This document shows positions 1 to 9,377 of a DNA stretch of 64,000 nt, piece after piece; positions within the stretch are counted from its first letter, which is position 1, and each line of letters begins with the position of its first letter. The notes under the pieces are model-generated. The model was given only the letters and a program-made list of their open reading frames with translations. It did no database searches and had not been told where the DNA came from. Origin of the DNA: Natronobacterium texcoconense. Its GTDB lineage: Archaea; Halobacteriota; Halobacteria; Halobacteriales; Natrialbaceae. Both the position numbers and the translations under genes were made by a program. Where the stretch lies: the NCBI RefSeq assembly GCF_900104065.1, contig NZ_FNLC01000005.1, forward strand, positions 1 through 64,000, given 5' to 3'.

Positions 1-42
1 GTTGAGCCCGCGAGCACTAACCGATCGAGCCACACACTCATA
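1..42 (+). rRNA. 23S rRNA, 3' end (partial)
   Basis: The window opens inside the last bases of a 23S rRNA. The opening GTTGAGC...GAGCACTAACCGA has the usual 23S 3' terminal pattern (GUUGAGC...ACUAA). It lies about 120 nt before the 5S gene, as expected in a haloarchaeal rRNA operon. The exact 3' end is approximate. Confidence 0.65.
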
Positions 43-162
43 CACTACATCGCATTGGATCCGTGACGCGAGAACGGGTCCGGACGCAAACTGGACTACA
101 CGTACACTACGGTCAGACCTACCGGCATTGGTATGATCGCGGTTCGATTCCGCGAGTCGGCG

Positions 163-283
163 TTAGGCGGCCAGAGCGGCGGGGTTCCTCCCGTACCCAT
201 CCCGAACACGGAAGATAAGCCCGCCCGCGTATCGGTAACTACTGGAGTGGGAGACCCTCTGGGAACGCCGATTCGCCGCCCCA
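163..283 (+). rRNA. 5S rRNA
   Basis: 5S rRNA of the large subunit. The core CCCGTACCCATCCCGAACAC followed by GGAAGATAAGCCC is the conserved archaeal 5S signature. The ends GGCGGC and GCCGCC pair to form the terminal helix. Its position between the 23S tail and tRNA-Cys matches the standard haloarchaeal operon order. Ends are accurate to a few bases. Confidence 0.93.
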
Positions 284-422
284 TTCATACTCCATTTCAG
301 TAATTCAGAGCCACAGGTACCGTCGAGGTGCCTGTGGCTTTCTGTATTTATATTACACTGTGGACGGCGTCGTCACGCCGTACCGCTATGCTTAAACGAA
401 CGCAGTAACAACATTCAGACGC

Positions 423-498
423 GCCAAGGTGGCAGAGTCCGGCCTAACGCAGCGGCCTGCAGAGCCGCCCACCGCCGGTTCAAATCCGGCCCTTGGCT
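423..498 (+). tRNA. tRNA-Cys (anticodon GCA)
   Basis: Acceptor arm GCCAAGG at the start pairs with CCTTGGC at the end. The anticodon loop reads CTGCAGA, giving anticodon GCA (Cys). The T arm GCCGGTTCAAATCCGGC is intact. No intron and no encoded CCA. It is the usual last gene of haloarchaeal rRNA operons. Confidence 0.95.
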
Positions 499-706
499 TT
501 CTGTTTCGAACAATTTCGTGAGCGACAGCCACCAATCGACCCTTAGTTCTTTGTTGGTGATTTCGATAGCGACGTCTATTGGTTCGGTCATCGAATCAAA
601 CGGACTGTAACCGTCAGGAGACCCTTTGGTCCGGTTGACTGTCCCGAAACTTTCTGCTTAGTTTCAGATTGCTGGTTGGCCTGATCACCGCGAAGTGTCT
701 CTCAGA

Positions 707-955
707 AAGCGGGCCGGGCGCGATTGTGAACTACGTCCAGAAATACTCGCTACGCTGCGCCTTTCTAGTCTACTTCAAATCGCGCTAGCCGCTTTGCTCC
801 TCGTGTAATTGCTCGGAGCAAAAGCGGGCCGGGCGCGATTTGAACACACGGTCGATCGCTTCCTCGCTCACTCCGTTCGCGAGACTGCGCTCTCCCTGCG
901 TTCAAATCCCGCCGGTTCCGTATTCGTCGCTCACGGATTTGCTCGCGACGAGAAG

Positions 956-978
<23 letters not shown>
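707..978. repeat. Three direct copies of the tRNA-Lys 3' end
   Basis: The string AAGCGGGCCGGGCGCGATT occurs at 707-725, 822-840 and 953-971. The last copy is the 3' part of the intact tRNA-Lys. The match between copies 2 and 3 extends through TGAACAC (to 847 and 978). Each of the two upstream units also carries the same T-arm sequence inverted (TTCAAATCGCGC near 768-780, TTCAAATCCCGC near 901-912). No gene is seen in 499-955. The pattern resembles att-site remnants left by integration at the tRNA gene, but no integrase is visible. Confidence 0.8.
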
Positions 979-1029
<51 letters not shown>

Positions 1030-1119
1030 TGCAGGTACACCTATCGGTGAGTACTGGTTAAACGTTTTCTTTCGTTCCGACGATACCGACCCGAGTCGTC
1101 CCTTCCTGCTCTTTCTCGA

Positions 1120-1839
1120 TCATTCGAGGTACTCTTCGAGTGCGTCGGTGACGATCTCGCCGGGGTGGACGTCGTCGATGGAGGCGCGTCGGCGGAGGTC
1201 GCGGTAGGTGGTCGGGGAGAGCGTGAGTTCGAGTTGGCCGAGGGTGACGTCGTAGTCGGCAAGGGCGTGTTCGAGTGGGGTGTCGTCGTTGGTGGCGCTT
1301 GCGACGTGTCGGACGTCCCGGACGGTGAGGTCGCCGTCGAGGATGGCCCAGGCGAGGAGGAGTCGGGCTTCGCCGCCGACGCGGGCGATGTGTTTGGCGG
1401 CGGTGGGTGCGATTTCGCCGATCGCGACCTGTTTGCGGACGGAGCGTGGGAGGTCGTGGACGCGGGCCCATTTCCGGATGAAGGAGACGGTGACGTCGCT
1501 TCCGGCGCGTTCGGCGGCGGCCTTGTAGGAGCCTTCGCCGCGAACGAGTGCGGCGCAGGCGGCGGCGCCGCGGAGCATGAAGAGGTGGTCGTCGCCGTGG
1601 CTGTCGGTGGCGAATTCGCGGACGGTTTCGGCGGCTTTCTCGAGGCTGTCGGGGTCGTCGGGATCGAACTGGACGGCTTCGCGTGCGTGGCTGCCGGTGA
1701 CCGATTCGTCGCCACGGATGACGGGGGTGCCGACGGGTGATTCGCGGTCGGTGGGGACGGGCCTGTTCTGTCCTTGAGTTTGCTTTCGTTCGGGCTCCTC
1801 GCGGCCGTCGGAAGAGTTTCCGGGCCGATCGTCAGTCAT
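1120..1839 (-). CDS. Uncharacterised haloarchaeal protein (DUF7119-like)
   Basis: A 239-residue protein with no function I can assign. The first 70 residues are a hydrophilic, low-complexity Glu/Arg/Gly tail. The remainder is helical, with a KAAAERAG...SFIRKWARVHDLP stretch that reads like a helix-turn-helix, so DNA binding is possible. I recall this as the haloarchaea-specific DUF7119 family (not verified). An upstream in-frame ATG exists at 1866, but the start at 1839 (MTDDRP) gives the normal acidic N-terminus. A small zinc-type ORF ends 35 nt upstream on the same strand. Confidence 0.7.
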   Translation of the reverse strand: MTDDRPGNSSDGREEPERKQTQGQNRPVPTDRESPVGTPVIRGDESVTGSHAREAVQFDPDDPDSLEKAAETVREFATDSHGDDHLFMLRGAAACAALVRGEGSYKAAAERAGSDVTVSFIRKWARVHDLPRSVRKQVAIGEIAPTAAKHIARVGGEARLLLAWAILDGDLTVRDVRHVASATNDDTPLEHALADYDVTLGQLELTLSPTTYRDLRRRASIDDVHPGEIVTDALEEYLE

Positions 1840-1874
1840 GAACTTCGGTATGGGCTTTGGAGGCAAAAAGGTCG

Positions 1875-2042
1875 CTACCGTGGCGAATCTCGCTGTGTAC
1901 TGGTTTCGCAGTCGGTTTCTTCGTCGGCTTCGGATCGCTTTTCAGCGAGATACTCCCAGATTTCCGTACAGCCTGCGCCCGGTTCGAGGTCTTCGAACCG
2001 ATCGACCTCGCGACCGCAGTCGTGTCTGTCATCGTCGCCCAT
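1875..2042 (-). CDS. Small acidic cysteine-containing protein (55 aa)
   Basis: A 55-residue ORF beginning MGDDDRHDCGREV with the central motif LEPGAGCTEIWEYL. Codon use (GAC, CTC, CGG) and acidic composition match haloarchaeal genes. Cysteines at residues 9, 25 and 45 could bind metal, but there is no CxxC pair. It lies 35 nt upstream of the DUF7119-like gene on the same strand and may be co-transcribed. The function is unknown; the reading frame and central motif look like a conserved haloarchaeal small protein. Confidence 0.55.
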   Translation of the reverse strand: MGDDDRHDCGREVDRFEDLEPGAGCTEIWEYLAEKRSEADEETDCETSTQRDSPR

Positions 2043-2450
2043 AGTGTGGGTTAGCGTTTCGTAGGGATACGTTCTCCAGTGCTCGCAAACGGTGCACCTA
2101 CTCCGAACTCGAGGAAGGTATTACCGTATACTTCTACGCCCGACATTCGGTTTTCCGTGAAATTCGACGTGCACAGTGAGGGTTGTGACGAGACGGTTTC
2201 GAAATTGCTGCTCGCTGTCGTTGTCGCTCTCGACGTCTGCACGTATCGTGATTCGTTCCTGGCGAAAACGTGCCACTGGTCCGATAATGTCCTGTGCGGT
2301 GTCCGTCGAATGCAGGAGTGGTCGAGAGCGTAGTTCCAGTCTGTGCCCGGGCAATCACTCGAGTCGGGTCTGAAATCTCTCCCTACGGAATCACTTTCCG
2401 TCGCAGGCTCGGCGCTTTTTCTCTCTGCCGGTGAACGTCGGGCTGGAGAC
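2043..2450. other. Intergenic region with no convincing gene
   Basis: 408 bp between divergently transcribed genes. ORFs of 77-84 codons exist on both strands (2079-2333 plus, 2121-2354 minus), but neither has the acidic composition or codon bias of its neighbours. A T-rich run (CTTTTTCTCTCTG near 2415-2429) about 25-30 nt before 2451 may be the promoter of the DUF892 gene. Confidence 0.5.
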
Positions 2451-2945
2451 ATGAGCGTAGACACCATCCAGGACCTGTTCGAGCACGGTCTCGAGGACAT
2501 CTATCACGCCGAGCACCAGCTACTGGACGCGCTGGCGGATCTCGAGGAGAACACGGAACGTGAGGAGATCGCCAGTGCGTTCGCCGAGCACCGCGAGGAG
2601 ACCCAGGAGCAGATCGATCGTCTCGAGGAGGTCTTCGAGATGTTCGGTGAGCCACCGGAGAAAGAGGAGTGTGAAGGGATCGAGGGGTTGATCGAGGAGT
2701 ACGAGGAGTTCACCGGGATGGATCCCGACCAGGAGGTGCTGGACTATCACAACATGGCCGCGGCGGAGAAGACCGAACACTACGAGATCGCAGCCTACGG
2801 CAATCTGCTCCCGCTGGCGGACCAGCTCGACATGGGCGAGGCTGCGGACCTGCTCGAGGAGAACCTCCGGGAGGAACAGGACGCACTCGAGAAACTGAAA
2901 GGGCTCACCGAGGAGTTCGAGATGGACGCGATCCCGGCGGAGTGA
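2451..2945 (+). CDS. DUF892 ferritin-like protein (YciE/YciF family)
   Basis: A 164-residue all-helical protein of the DUF892 (YciE/YciF) family, a ferritin-like four-helix bundle linked to stress responses in bacteria. The N-terminus MSVDTIQDLFEHGLEDIYHAEHQ is diagnostic. Candidate di-metal ligands include the E/H residues in YHAEHQL and in AEKTEHYEIAAY. An in-frame ATG at 2343 would add a non-conserved basic extension, so the start at 2451 is preferred. The sequence just past the stop codes for an acidic tail in another frame (see findings). Confidence 0.85.
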   Translation: MSVDTIQDLFEHGLEDIYHAEHQLLDALADLEENTEREEIASAFAEHREETQEQIDRLEEVFEMFGEPPEKEECEGIEGLIEEYEEFTGMDPDQEVLDYHNMAAAEKTEHYEIAAYGNLLPLADQLDMGEAADLLEENLREEQDALEKLKGLTEEFEMDAIPAE

Positions 2946-3089
2946 TTCCACGGCTGACGACGAGGACACCCAGACGGCGGGACCGACGACGACCATCGAC
3001 GAGGACGACGAAGACGACGAAGTGGAGGAATGAGTTCTCCCGGAGTCGTCAGCGAACGGTTCTTTTACCGTCGTCCCGTACACGCGAAC

Positions 3090-3563
3090 GTGACAGTCCA
3101 GTTCCCGGCGGACCGGAACGACGATCTCTCGATTCGACCGGCGAAGCGTGCGGATCTCCTTGCTGTCGTTCGAATCGAGAACGCGTCGTTTCCCCAGCCC
3201 TGGCCGCACGAAGCGTTCGAGCGCTTTCTCGGCGAACCCGGGTTTCTGGTCGCCGTCAGCGACGGAGCGGTCGTCGGCTACGTCGTCGGCGACGTCGTCT
3301 CGAACGTCGGCCGACAGCTCGGTCACATCAAAGACGTCGCCGTCCACCCCGATCGTCGCGGAAACGGTGTCGGATCGGCGTTGCTCTCCCGCTCGATCCC
3401 CGTCCTCGCGGCACACGGTGCCGACAGCGTCAAACTCGAGGTCAGGGAGTCAAACGACGGGGCGAAACACCTCTATCGGAAGTTCGGATTCGAGCCGCTG
3501 CGACGCGTCCCGGACTACTACGACGGCGAGGACGCGATCGTGATGATTCGGAAACTCGAGTAG
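3090..3563 (+). CDS. rimI: Ribosomal-protein-alanine N-acetyltransferase
   Basis: A 157-residue GNAT acetyltransferase of the RimI type, which transfers acetyl from acetyl-CoA to protein N-termini. The acetyl-CoA loop is VHPDRRGNGVGSALL. The C-terminal NDGAKHLYRKFGFEP motif is typical of RimI. I chose the GTG at 3090 because TTCTTTTACCG lies about 27 nt upstream, the usual spacing for a leaderless transcript; an ATG at 3030 would add 20 atypical residues. In archaea the RimI homologue often acts as a general Nat enzyme. Confidence 0.85.
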   Translation: MTVQFPADRNDDLSIRPAKRADLLAVVRIENASFPQPWPHEAFERFLGEPGFLVAVSDGAVVGYVVGDVVSNVGRQLGHIKDVAVHPDRRGNGVGSALLSRSIPVLAAHGADSVKLEVRESNDGAKHLYRKFGFEPLRRVPDYYDGEDAIVMIRKLE

Positions 3564-3603
3564 ACGACGAGGACGTTTTACCGTTCGCGACGTACGCTCG
3601 AGT

Positions 3604-3984
3604 ATGGGATACGCCTGCCCCGTCTGTGAGGCCGAACAGTCCGACGCGACACATCTCGCGAACCATCTCGCGATTACAGCCTCGCTCGGACGCGAGGACC
3701 ACGACGAGTGGCTCGCGGAACACGCTCCGGAGTGGAGTGACTGCAGTCCCGAGGAACTGGGTGAGATCGTCGCCGAGTACGCACCCGAGATCGAGACACC
3801 GGAGTTCGAGTCGGCACATGGGCACGATCATACTCCCGGCCGTCCCGACTCGCTCGAGGGTGGACTCGCCCGACAGGGCCGTGGGCCCGGCCGTGGATCG
3901 TTGACGGCCGAGACCGAGGGCGTCCTCGAGGAGGCCCGGGAGTTGACCAGACGGATGCACGAGGACGACGAAGACGACGCGTAA
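3604..3984 (+). CDS. DUF5810 domain protein
   Basis: A 126-residue haloarchaeal protein of unknown function. It begins MGYACPVCEAEQSDATHLANHLAITASL: a CxxC pair followed by HLANH makes a C2H2-like zinc knuckle at residues 5-22. The C-terminal part is Gly/Arg- then Glu/Asp-rich. It sits directly before the DUF5809 gene, the usual pairing of these two families in Halobacteria as I recall, with a 32-nt gap suggesting one transcript. Confidence 0.8.
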   Translation: MGYACPVCEAEQSDATHLANHLAITASLGREDHDEWLAEHAPEWSDCSPEELGEIVAEYAPEIETPEFESAHGHDHTPGRPDSLEGGLARQGRGPGRGSLTAETEGVLEEARELTRRMHEDDEDDA

Positions 3985-4016
3985 CTGGTAACTCCCTGCC
4001 ACTGGTACGATCTACT

Positions 4017-4427
4017 ATGCACACAGTCGGGACGTTCGCGCCGTCGTCGGTCGAGGAGGCACGGGAGCAGTTCGAGTCGATCGGCCCCGCGGCCCAGACG
4101 GTCGTCCGCGAGGTCGCGAAGGCCATGGAGTTCGACCGCGAGGAGTACGACGACCGCGTGACGGGCGAGGTCGTCGAAACTGCTCGCGACGCCCTCTTTG
4201 CGAGTTTGCTCGAGGTACAGGTCGGCACTCGCGAGGAGTACGAGTCCTGGAGCGACGCTTACGACGGCGAGATCACGGAGGTCGGCCACGAACGCGTCGA
4301 CCACGTCGTCTGGCACGCGGGTCCCGAGGACGAGGCCGTCGCAGCCACGTTCCAGGACGAGGAGGAGGCCGCGGTCGCGACGCTTCGCCGGCAGGCGTTC
4401 GGCCGGCTTTACCGGGAGCAACTGTAG
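4017..4427 (+). CDS. DUF5809 domain protein
   Basis: A 136-residue acidic helical protein with no known function. The motif GTFAPSSVEEAREQFES and the block AQTVVREVAKAMEFDREEY are what I associate with DUF5809. It follows the DUF5810 gene and precedes a NUDIX gene on the same strand; the three may form an operon. Confidence 0.8.
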   Translation: MHTVGTFAPSSVEEAREQFESIGPAAQTVVREVAKAMEFDREEYDDRVTGEVVETARDALFASLLEVQVGTREEYESWSDAYDGEITEVGHERVDHVVWHAGPEDEAVAATFQDEEEAAVATLRRQAFGRLYREQL

Positions 4428-4481
4428 TCGCACCGGCTGGCATCGCCATCTATTCGACGCTCGAGGTCACAGCTTTCTCCG

Positions 4482-5060
4482 ATGACGAACCCCGAGGAGT
4501 GGACGCACCGCGAGTCGGTCCTCGAGTACGAGACCGACTGGTACGATGGGGGGTACGACCTGGTCGAACAGCCTGACGGCAGCGAGAAACGCTACTACTG
4601 GGCGTCGTTACCGCCTGCAGTCGTCGTGGTCGCTCGCGTCGAAGGCGATCTTCTCGCGGACGGTGCCGAGACGGACGGTGGCGACGATCGACTTCTGTTC
4701 GTCGAACAGTACCGACCGCCGATCCGCGAAACGCATCTGGAACTCCCAGCCGGCATCGTCGAAGACGGGGAATCCTACACGCAGGCGGCTACGCGCGAAC
4801 TCGAGGAGGAGACCGGATTTCGTCCCTCGAGTACGGCCTTGCTTCAGGAGTACGCCGTCGCGACCGGCGTTCTCCAGCACGACCGCGGCATCGTCTACGC
4901 CGAGGGCCTCGAACCTGGTGAGCGGGAAATGGACAACAACGAGTTCCTCGAGGTGACGACGGTCCCGGTCGAGTCGGCGCTCGAGCGGGCACGGGAACAG
5001 CCGGCGAACGATTCGACGATGACGGCGCTGTTGCTGGCGAAAGAAGACGGGTTGCTGTAA
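4482..5060 (+). CDS. NUDIX hydrolase (ADP-ribose pyrophosphatase type)
   Basis: A 192-residue NUDIX hydrolase. The complete Nudix box GX5EX7REUXEEXGU is at residues 91-113 (G...E...RELEEETGF), so Mg-dependent pyrophosphatase activity is expected. The preceding VEQYRPPI and later QHDRGIVYAEGLEP resemble ADP-ribose pyrophosphatases, but the substrate is inferred only. Start is ATG 4482, 54 nt after the DUF5809 stop. Confidence 0.85.
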   Translation: MTNPEEWTHRESVLEYETDWYDGGYDLVEQPDGSEKRYYWASLPPAVVVVARVEGDLLADGAETDGGDDRLLFVEQYRPPIRETHLELPAGIVEDGESYTQAATRELEEETGFRPSSTALLQEYAVATGVLQHDRGIVYAEGLEPGEREMDNNEFLEVTTVPVESALERAREQPANDSTMTALLLAKEDGLL

Positions 5061-5061
5061 T

Positions 5062-6246
5062 TCAGTAGAGACGCTGTATCTCTTCGGTCTCGCGTCGCGA
5101 GATGAAACCCTCGATGGCGACGACGTCTCCCTGATCGTCGACGACGCTCTGTCCCTGCTCGCGGACTGGAACGACGTCGCCTCGAGCGGTTTCGATCCGG
5201 TACGCGATGTCGAACTCGCGGCGGTCCTCGAGCGCTTCCTGGACGGCGTCCCAGACCGCGTCGCTGTCGTCGTCGTGGATGACGTCGCCGCCGAGCGAGA
5301 TTTCGCCCGAGACCAGTTGCTCGCTGTCGTAGCCGGTGAGTCGCTTCGTTCCGTCGGAGGCGAAGATGACCGGCCACCCGTCTTCGTTCGCGACGCGGTA
5401 GGCCATCCCCGGCAGGTTGTCGACGTACGACGTGAGGTGGGTAACGATCTCGGCCTGTCGGTCGACCAGTGTTCCGGCTTCGTTCATCTCCCCGTTGATC
5501 CGGGCTGATCGCTCGTCGACCTGTTCGACGCTGTCTGCGATGGTTTCGACGGTCTGGGCCTGATCGTCGTTGACCGCTGCGACTTCGGTGATACCGCTTG
5601 CTGCCTCGTCGACGGTGTCGGTGATGGCCTCGAACCGATCGATGACGTCCTCGAGTTCGTTGCTGGTTTCGCGGAGCAACCGGTCGGTCTGTTCGACTTC
5701 CTCGCGGGTCGTGCTTGTCTGTTGCTGGAGTTCCGTGAGCTGATCGGAGATGTCGTCGGCGTGATCGCTGGTTTCGGTGGCGAGTGACTTGACTTCGTTC
5801 GCGATGACCGCGAACCCGTCTCCGCCGTCGCCGGTGCGTGCGGCCTCGATCGAGGCGTTCAGCGCGAGCAGGTTCGTCTCGTCTGCAACGTCGCTGATGA
5901 TCTCGATGACCGCGTCGACCTCCTCCATCTTCGACTCGAGTTCCGCCGTCGCCTCGTCGAGTCGCTGTGCGGAGTCGACGACTTCGGCCATTGTCTGCCA
6001 GACCTCCGCGCTGGTTCGATGGCCCGTCTCTGCACTTTCCCGTGCGGTTTCCGCGGCGCTCGACACTTCTTCAGAGCTCGCAGCGACTTCCTCGAGTGAC
6101 GCGCTCAGATCTTCGATTTCTCGATAGATGTCCGAGAGTTCCTCGCTCTGGACGGTCGTCAGATTGAGCGTTTCTTCGACGTGGTCCTGCAGCTTCGAGA
6201 CGTGATCGATTGCCTCCGACAGTTCGCCGTGTCCCGCGTTCGCCAT
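5062..6246 (-). CDS. Soluble methyl-accepting chemotaxis transducer with C-terminal PAS
   Basis: A 394-residue chemoreceptor with no membrane segment. Residues about 1-260 are a coiled-coil signalling domain with the conserved hairpin tip ([21 protein letters not shown]...[15 protein letters not shown]) that binds CheA/CheW. Residues about 270-394 are a PAS domain ([22 protein letters not shown]) that should sense a cytoplasmic cue. The frame is open further upstream, but the ATG at 6246 has a TATA box (CTTATTG) about 28 nt before it. The stop overlaps nothing and meets the NUDIX gene tail to tail. Confidence 0.88.
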   Translation of the reverse strand: MANAGHGELSEAIDHVSKLQDHVEETLNLTTVQSEELSDIYREIEDLSASLEEVAASSEEVSSAAETARESAETGHRTSAEVWQTMAEVVDSAQRLDEATAELESKMEEVDAVIEIISDVADETNLLALNASIEAARTGDGGDGFAVIANEVKSLATETSDHADDISDQLTELQQQTSTTREEVEQTDRLLRETSNELEDVIDRFEAITDTVDEAASGITEVAAVNDDQAQTVETIADSVEQVDERSARINGEMNEAGTLVDRQAEIVTHLTSYVDNLPGMAYRVANEDGWPVIFASDGTKRLTGYDSEQLVSGEISLGGDVIHDDDSDAVWDAVQEALEDRREFDIAYRIETARGDVVPVREQGQSVVDDQGDVVAIEGFISRRETEEIQRLY

Positions 6247-6350
6247 ATTCCGAAGAGCAACTATACTGCAATAAGGATTTTCGCCAACCTGCCATCGGTT
6301 AGTTTTAATAACAGTACGGGCGGCATCGAGTCTCGTCCTGCCGGCTGCAA

Positions 6351-7784
6351 TCAGTGATCGTGATCGTGGCCGTGTCCCGACGACTGGCCCGTATCGCCTG
6401 GCTCGCCGCCGTCGCTTGCCGCTCCGATGTCGCCGCCGGCGACCAGCGCGTCGTGGTCGCCCTCGATCATGTCCATGTTCTTCAGGCTGTCTCGTTCCTC
6501 GAACTCTTCGACGGCGTGGAGCAGGTCCTCCTGCGTGAGGGTGGTCCGATCCTCGGTCAGTGCCTCGAGGACGGCTTCCCGGAGCACCATCCGGAGGTCG
6601 CTGCCGGTCAGCCCTTCGGTCGCCTCGGCGATCATCTGGGGGTCGAACTCCTCGATGTCCATCTGGCGAGTGATGACGCCGAGGATGTCGGCCCGCATGC
6701 CGCGGTCGGGTTTCGGGAAGTTGATGATCTCGTCGAAACGCCGCCAGGCGGCGTCGTCTAACTGGTCGGGGTGGTTCGTCGCACCGATCAACAGGACGTC
6801 GTCCTCGATTAGCGAGATGTTGTCGATGCTCTTGAGCAAGGTGTTGACGGCTCGCTTGAGTGCAGCGTGTTCGTCGCTGCGTCGCGTCTTGGCGACGAAG
6901 TCGAACTCGTCGATGAACAGAATGCACGGAGAGAGCCGTTTCGCGACCTCGAAGGTCTTGTCGACGTTTTTCGCCGTCTCACCCAGGTACTGCGAGGTAA
7001 TCATCGAGAGTTTGACCTCGACGAACGGCAGGTCCATGTCCTGGGCCAGCGCCTGTGCAGTCGACGTCTTCCCGGTTCCCGGCGGGCCGACGAACAGCAA
7101 CTTTCCGATCTCGCGTAGGCCGATCTGGGAGAGGTAATCCCGATGTTCGATCGCCTTGGCGATCTTGTCGAGTTCGTTCTCCTGGTCGTCGGTCAACACG
7201 AGGTCGTCCAGCGTCGTATCGACCTCCTCGGGAGCGCGAACGTCGACGAGGTCGAGCATCTCCTCGTCTTCCTCCTCGTCGAAATACTCCTCTAACAGGC
7301 CGTCGATCCAGACGCGGTCGGCCTGGATGGGTCGATTTTGCTCGCGGGCCGCCTCGTGGCTGACGTCGACGTCGAAATCGTCGTGTTCTTCGAAGTGTTT
7401 CGCAAGCGTCGGGTTCTCGAGCAGCCGTTCGTCGTCGACGCGTTCGACGAACCACTCCTCGGCCATGTCCTGCTGGGTGAGCGAGATCGTCCCGGAGAAC
7501 TCGTCACGCTCGGTAAACATCAGGTCGGAGACGACGCTCCAGGGCTGTTCTACGCCCGTTGCCTCGCGTGCAGTGGTGGTCGTCGCCGAGAGCGGCCGGC
7601 TGATCCCGGCGTGTCGAGGGTCGGTCGATTCGCTCCCATCCTCGTCGCTCGCATCGTGGCCGGCTCCAGTCCAGAACACCCGGCGAAACGACGGCGGGAG
7701 GTCGTTTTCGTCTAGCGTCCGGTCGTCGGAATATACGCTCGTCGTGAGCAGGAACTCGACGACATCGAGCGCCCCAGTATTCAT
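6351..7784 (-). CDS. AAA+ ATPase with His-rich C-terminus
   Basis: A 477-residue single-domain AAA+ ATPase. Residues 1-195 are a distinct haloarchaeal N-terminal region. Walker A GPPGTGKT is at 233-240, Walker B LFIDEFDF near 292, sensor-1 GATNHPD follows, then a C-terminal helical lid. It ends in a Gly/Asp/His tail HGHDHDH that could bind metal. The domain resembles the CDC48/PAN/ATAD1 class, so protein remodelling is likely, but the substrate is unknown. Start at ATG 7784 (MNTGALD) rather than the in-frame ATG at 7826. Confidence 0.82.
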   Translation of the reverse strand: MNTGALDVVEFLLTTSVYSDDRTLDENDLPPSFRRVFWTGAGHDASDEDGSESTDPRHAGISRPLSATTTTAREATGVEQPWSVVSDLMFTERDEFSGTISLTQQDMAEEWFVERVDDERLLENPTLAKHFEEHDDFDVDVSHEAAREQNRPIQADRVWIDGLLEEYFDEEEDEEMLDLVDVRAPEEVDTTLDDLVLTDDQENELDKIAKAIEHRDYLSQIGLREIGKLLFVGPPGTGKTSTAQALAQDMDLPFVEVKLSMITSQYLGETAKNVDKTFEVAKRLSPCILFIDEFDFVAKTRRSDEHAALKRAVNTLLKSIDNISLIEDDVLLIGATNHPDQLDDAAWRRFDEIINFPKPDRGMRADILGVITRQMDIEEFDPQMIAEATEGLTGSDLRMVLREAVLEALTEDRTTLTQEDLLHAVEEFEERDSLKNMDMIEGDHDALVAGGDIGAASDGGEPGDTGQSSGHGHDHDH

Positions 7785-7909
7785 TCGTTCGACGTACCGT
7801 CCACATGGTCTTAACAGCGTCGTCATGACTATCGTATGCGAGCCAGTCGCCCGGTCCGGCGGCCGGGATCAACACAACGACTTTCGTCCATGGGCTCGCA
7901 GGCATTCGT

Positions 7910-8278
7910 ATGGACGTACTGATGGGTCTCGGGGGCAGCGACGAATCGATGAAAACGCTCCGGCAGACGATCAGTCGTACCGAGGCGGTCGGCGACGATC
8001 TCACGATCGCAGTACTCGACAAGCCGGAGTCGAAACGATCCCAGGAAGAGATGCAAGACGAGGTGGAGACACTCCTCGCGGAGTCCGACGTCGACGCCGA
8101 GGTCGTCACCCTCGAGGGCGATCCCGGCAGTTCGCTGGTCGATTACGCCGAACAGGGCGAGTTCGACCAGCTGGTGATCGGCGGCGGCACGCTGAGCCCG
8201 ATGGGGAAGATCCAGCTCGGCCCGATCACCGAATTCGTTCTGCTGAACGCTCCGACGACCGTCAAACTGGTGCGATAA
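7910..8278 (+). CDS. UspA-family universal stress protein
   Basis: A 122-residue UspA-fold protein starting MDVLMGLGGSDESMKTL. The C-terminal GGGTLSPMGKIQLGPITEFVL corresponds to the nucleotide loop Gx2Gx9G(S/T), though the third glycine region is altered (LGPIT). ATP binding is plausible but not certain. The stop is 2 nt before the following GNAT gene, implying co-translation. Confidence 0.85.
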   Translation: MDVLMGLGGSDESMKTLRQTISRTEAVGDDLTIAVLDKPESKRSQEEMQDEVETLLAESDVDAEVVTLEGDPGSSLVDYAEQGEFDQLVIGGGTLSPMGKIQLGPITEFVLLNAPTTVKLVR

Positions 8279-8280
8279 CG

Positions 8281-8853
8281 ATGTCGGGAGCGCGCGTCTA
8301 CCCGGACGAAGCGGTTGGCTCGTTCCCATCCCCGCCGACGACCTTCGACGACGGGGCGGAACGATCGATCGAGATTCGAGGACCGGACGCGTTCGACGAC
8401 GTCATAGACGACGTCGTCGCGATGTACGACGCGTTCGATCCCACCGACCGGGCCCAGGGAATCCCACCGACGGGCGAACAGCGCATCCGTAGCTGGCTCG
8501 AGACCATCGCAGACGAGAGCATCAACGTCGTCGCACGCCACGGCGAGGACGTGATCGGTCACGCGATGCTCGTCCCCGACGCGGACGAACCGCCGACGAT
8601 CGAGGACGGAACCGTCGACGACGACGTCGAGTGGGAACTCGCTATCTTCGTCCTTCAGGAGTACCAGCGAGCCGGAATCGGGACGGCGCTGCTCGAGAAC
8701 CTGCTCGGTCACGCCAGCGACGTCGGTATCACGCACGTCTGGCTCACGGTCGAACGCTGGAACAATTCGGCGATCGCCCTCTACGAACGGGTCGGGTTCG
8801 AGGCGACCGGGTCGGAGAGTTTCGAACAGGAGATGGCGATCCTGCTAGACTGA
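8281..8853 (+). CDS. GNAT family N-acetyltransferase
   Basis: A 190-residue GNAT acetyltransferase. The acetyl-CoA binding signature is LQEYQRAGIGTALLENLL, followed by TVERWNNSAIALYERVGFE. The N-terminal 30 residues are variable. The ATG at 8281 is 2 nt after the UspA stop. The last 9 nt overlap the 3' end of the convergent UspA gene. Substrate unknown. Confidence 0.85.
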   Translation: MSGARVYPDEAVGSFPSPPTTFDDGAERSIEIRGPDAFDDVIDDVVAMYDAFDPTDRAQGIPPTGEQRIRSWLETIADESINVVARHGEDVIGHAMLVPDADEPPTIEDGTVDDDVEWELAIFVLQEYQRAGIGTALLENLLGHASDVGITHVWLTVERWNNSAIALYERVGFEATGSESFEQEMAILLD

Positions 8854-9303
8854 CAGTACCGGCTGGCTCGCGTACGAGAGGACGTACTCGGCTGCTTTCT
8901 CGAGGACCTCCGCGGAGGGTTCGGTGACCGGCTCTCGTGGGAGGACGATGAAGTCGGCGTCGATCTCGTCGGCAGTGTTGAGGACGACGTTGCCAGGGTG
9001 ACGGGTCTTGCGGGTCTGGGAGAAGCCGTCGTCGACGGAGGTCGTGAGCGTGACGTCTGCGTCGTCGGCGATCCGACTGACGTCGTCGAAAAACGCCTGG
9101 GTCTTCTCGGCGATGTCGTCTTCGTCGACCGTTCCGGCGTCCAGCCCGCGGACGACGCCGCGCCCGAGCACGAACAGGGCGTGAACGTCTGCGTCGTACC
9201 GCTCTGCGACGGCGACGGCGTACTCGACGGCGGTGGCGGACTCGTCGCTTCCGTCGACCGGTGCGAGCACGGTATCGACGGAAAACTGCTCGGTGTCGTC
9301 CAT
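8845..9303 (-). CDS. UspA-family universal stress protein
   Basis: A 152-residue UspA-fold protein. The N-terminal VDTVLAPVDGSDESATAVEYA is typical. The C-terminal part (DFIVLPREPVTEPSAEVLEKA) lacks the Gx2Gx9GS nucleotide loop, so it is probably a non-ATP-binding member. The frame stays open upstream through an inverted-repeat element, but that part is basic and unlike the family, so ATG 9303 is used. Overlaps the GNAT gene by 9 nt, tail to tail. Confidence 0.82.
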   Translation of the reverse strand: MDDTEQFSVDTVLAPVDGSDESATAVEYAVAVAERYDADVHALFVLGRGVVRGLDAGTVDEDDIAEKTQAFFDDVSRIADDADVTLTTSVDDGFSQTRKTRHPGNVVLNTADEIDADFIVLPREPVTEPSAEVLEKAAEYVLSYASQPVLSV

Positions 9304-9377
9304 ACGCGGCAGTGTGTCGCGCCGACGCAAAAAAGCTCTCCCCGCCGACCTGAATCTGCTGTCAGGATAAAGCGAAC

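Noticed and set aside
2079-2354. Overlapping 77- and 84-codon ORFs on both strands
   Set aside because: Neither has acidic composition, a family match or a promoter at the right distance; kept as intergenic.
2520-3416. 298-codon minus-strand ORF
   Set aside because: It is antisense to DUF892 and rimI, both of which have clear family signatures; composition is not that of a haloarchaeal protein.
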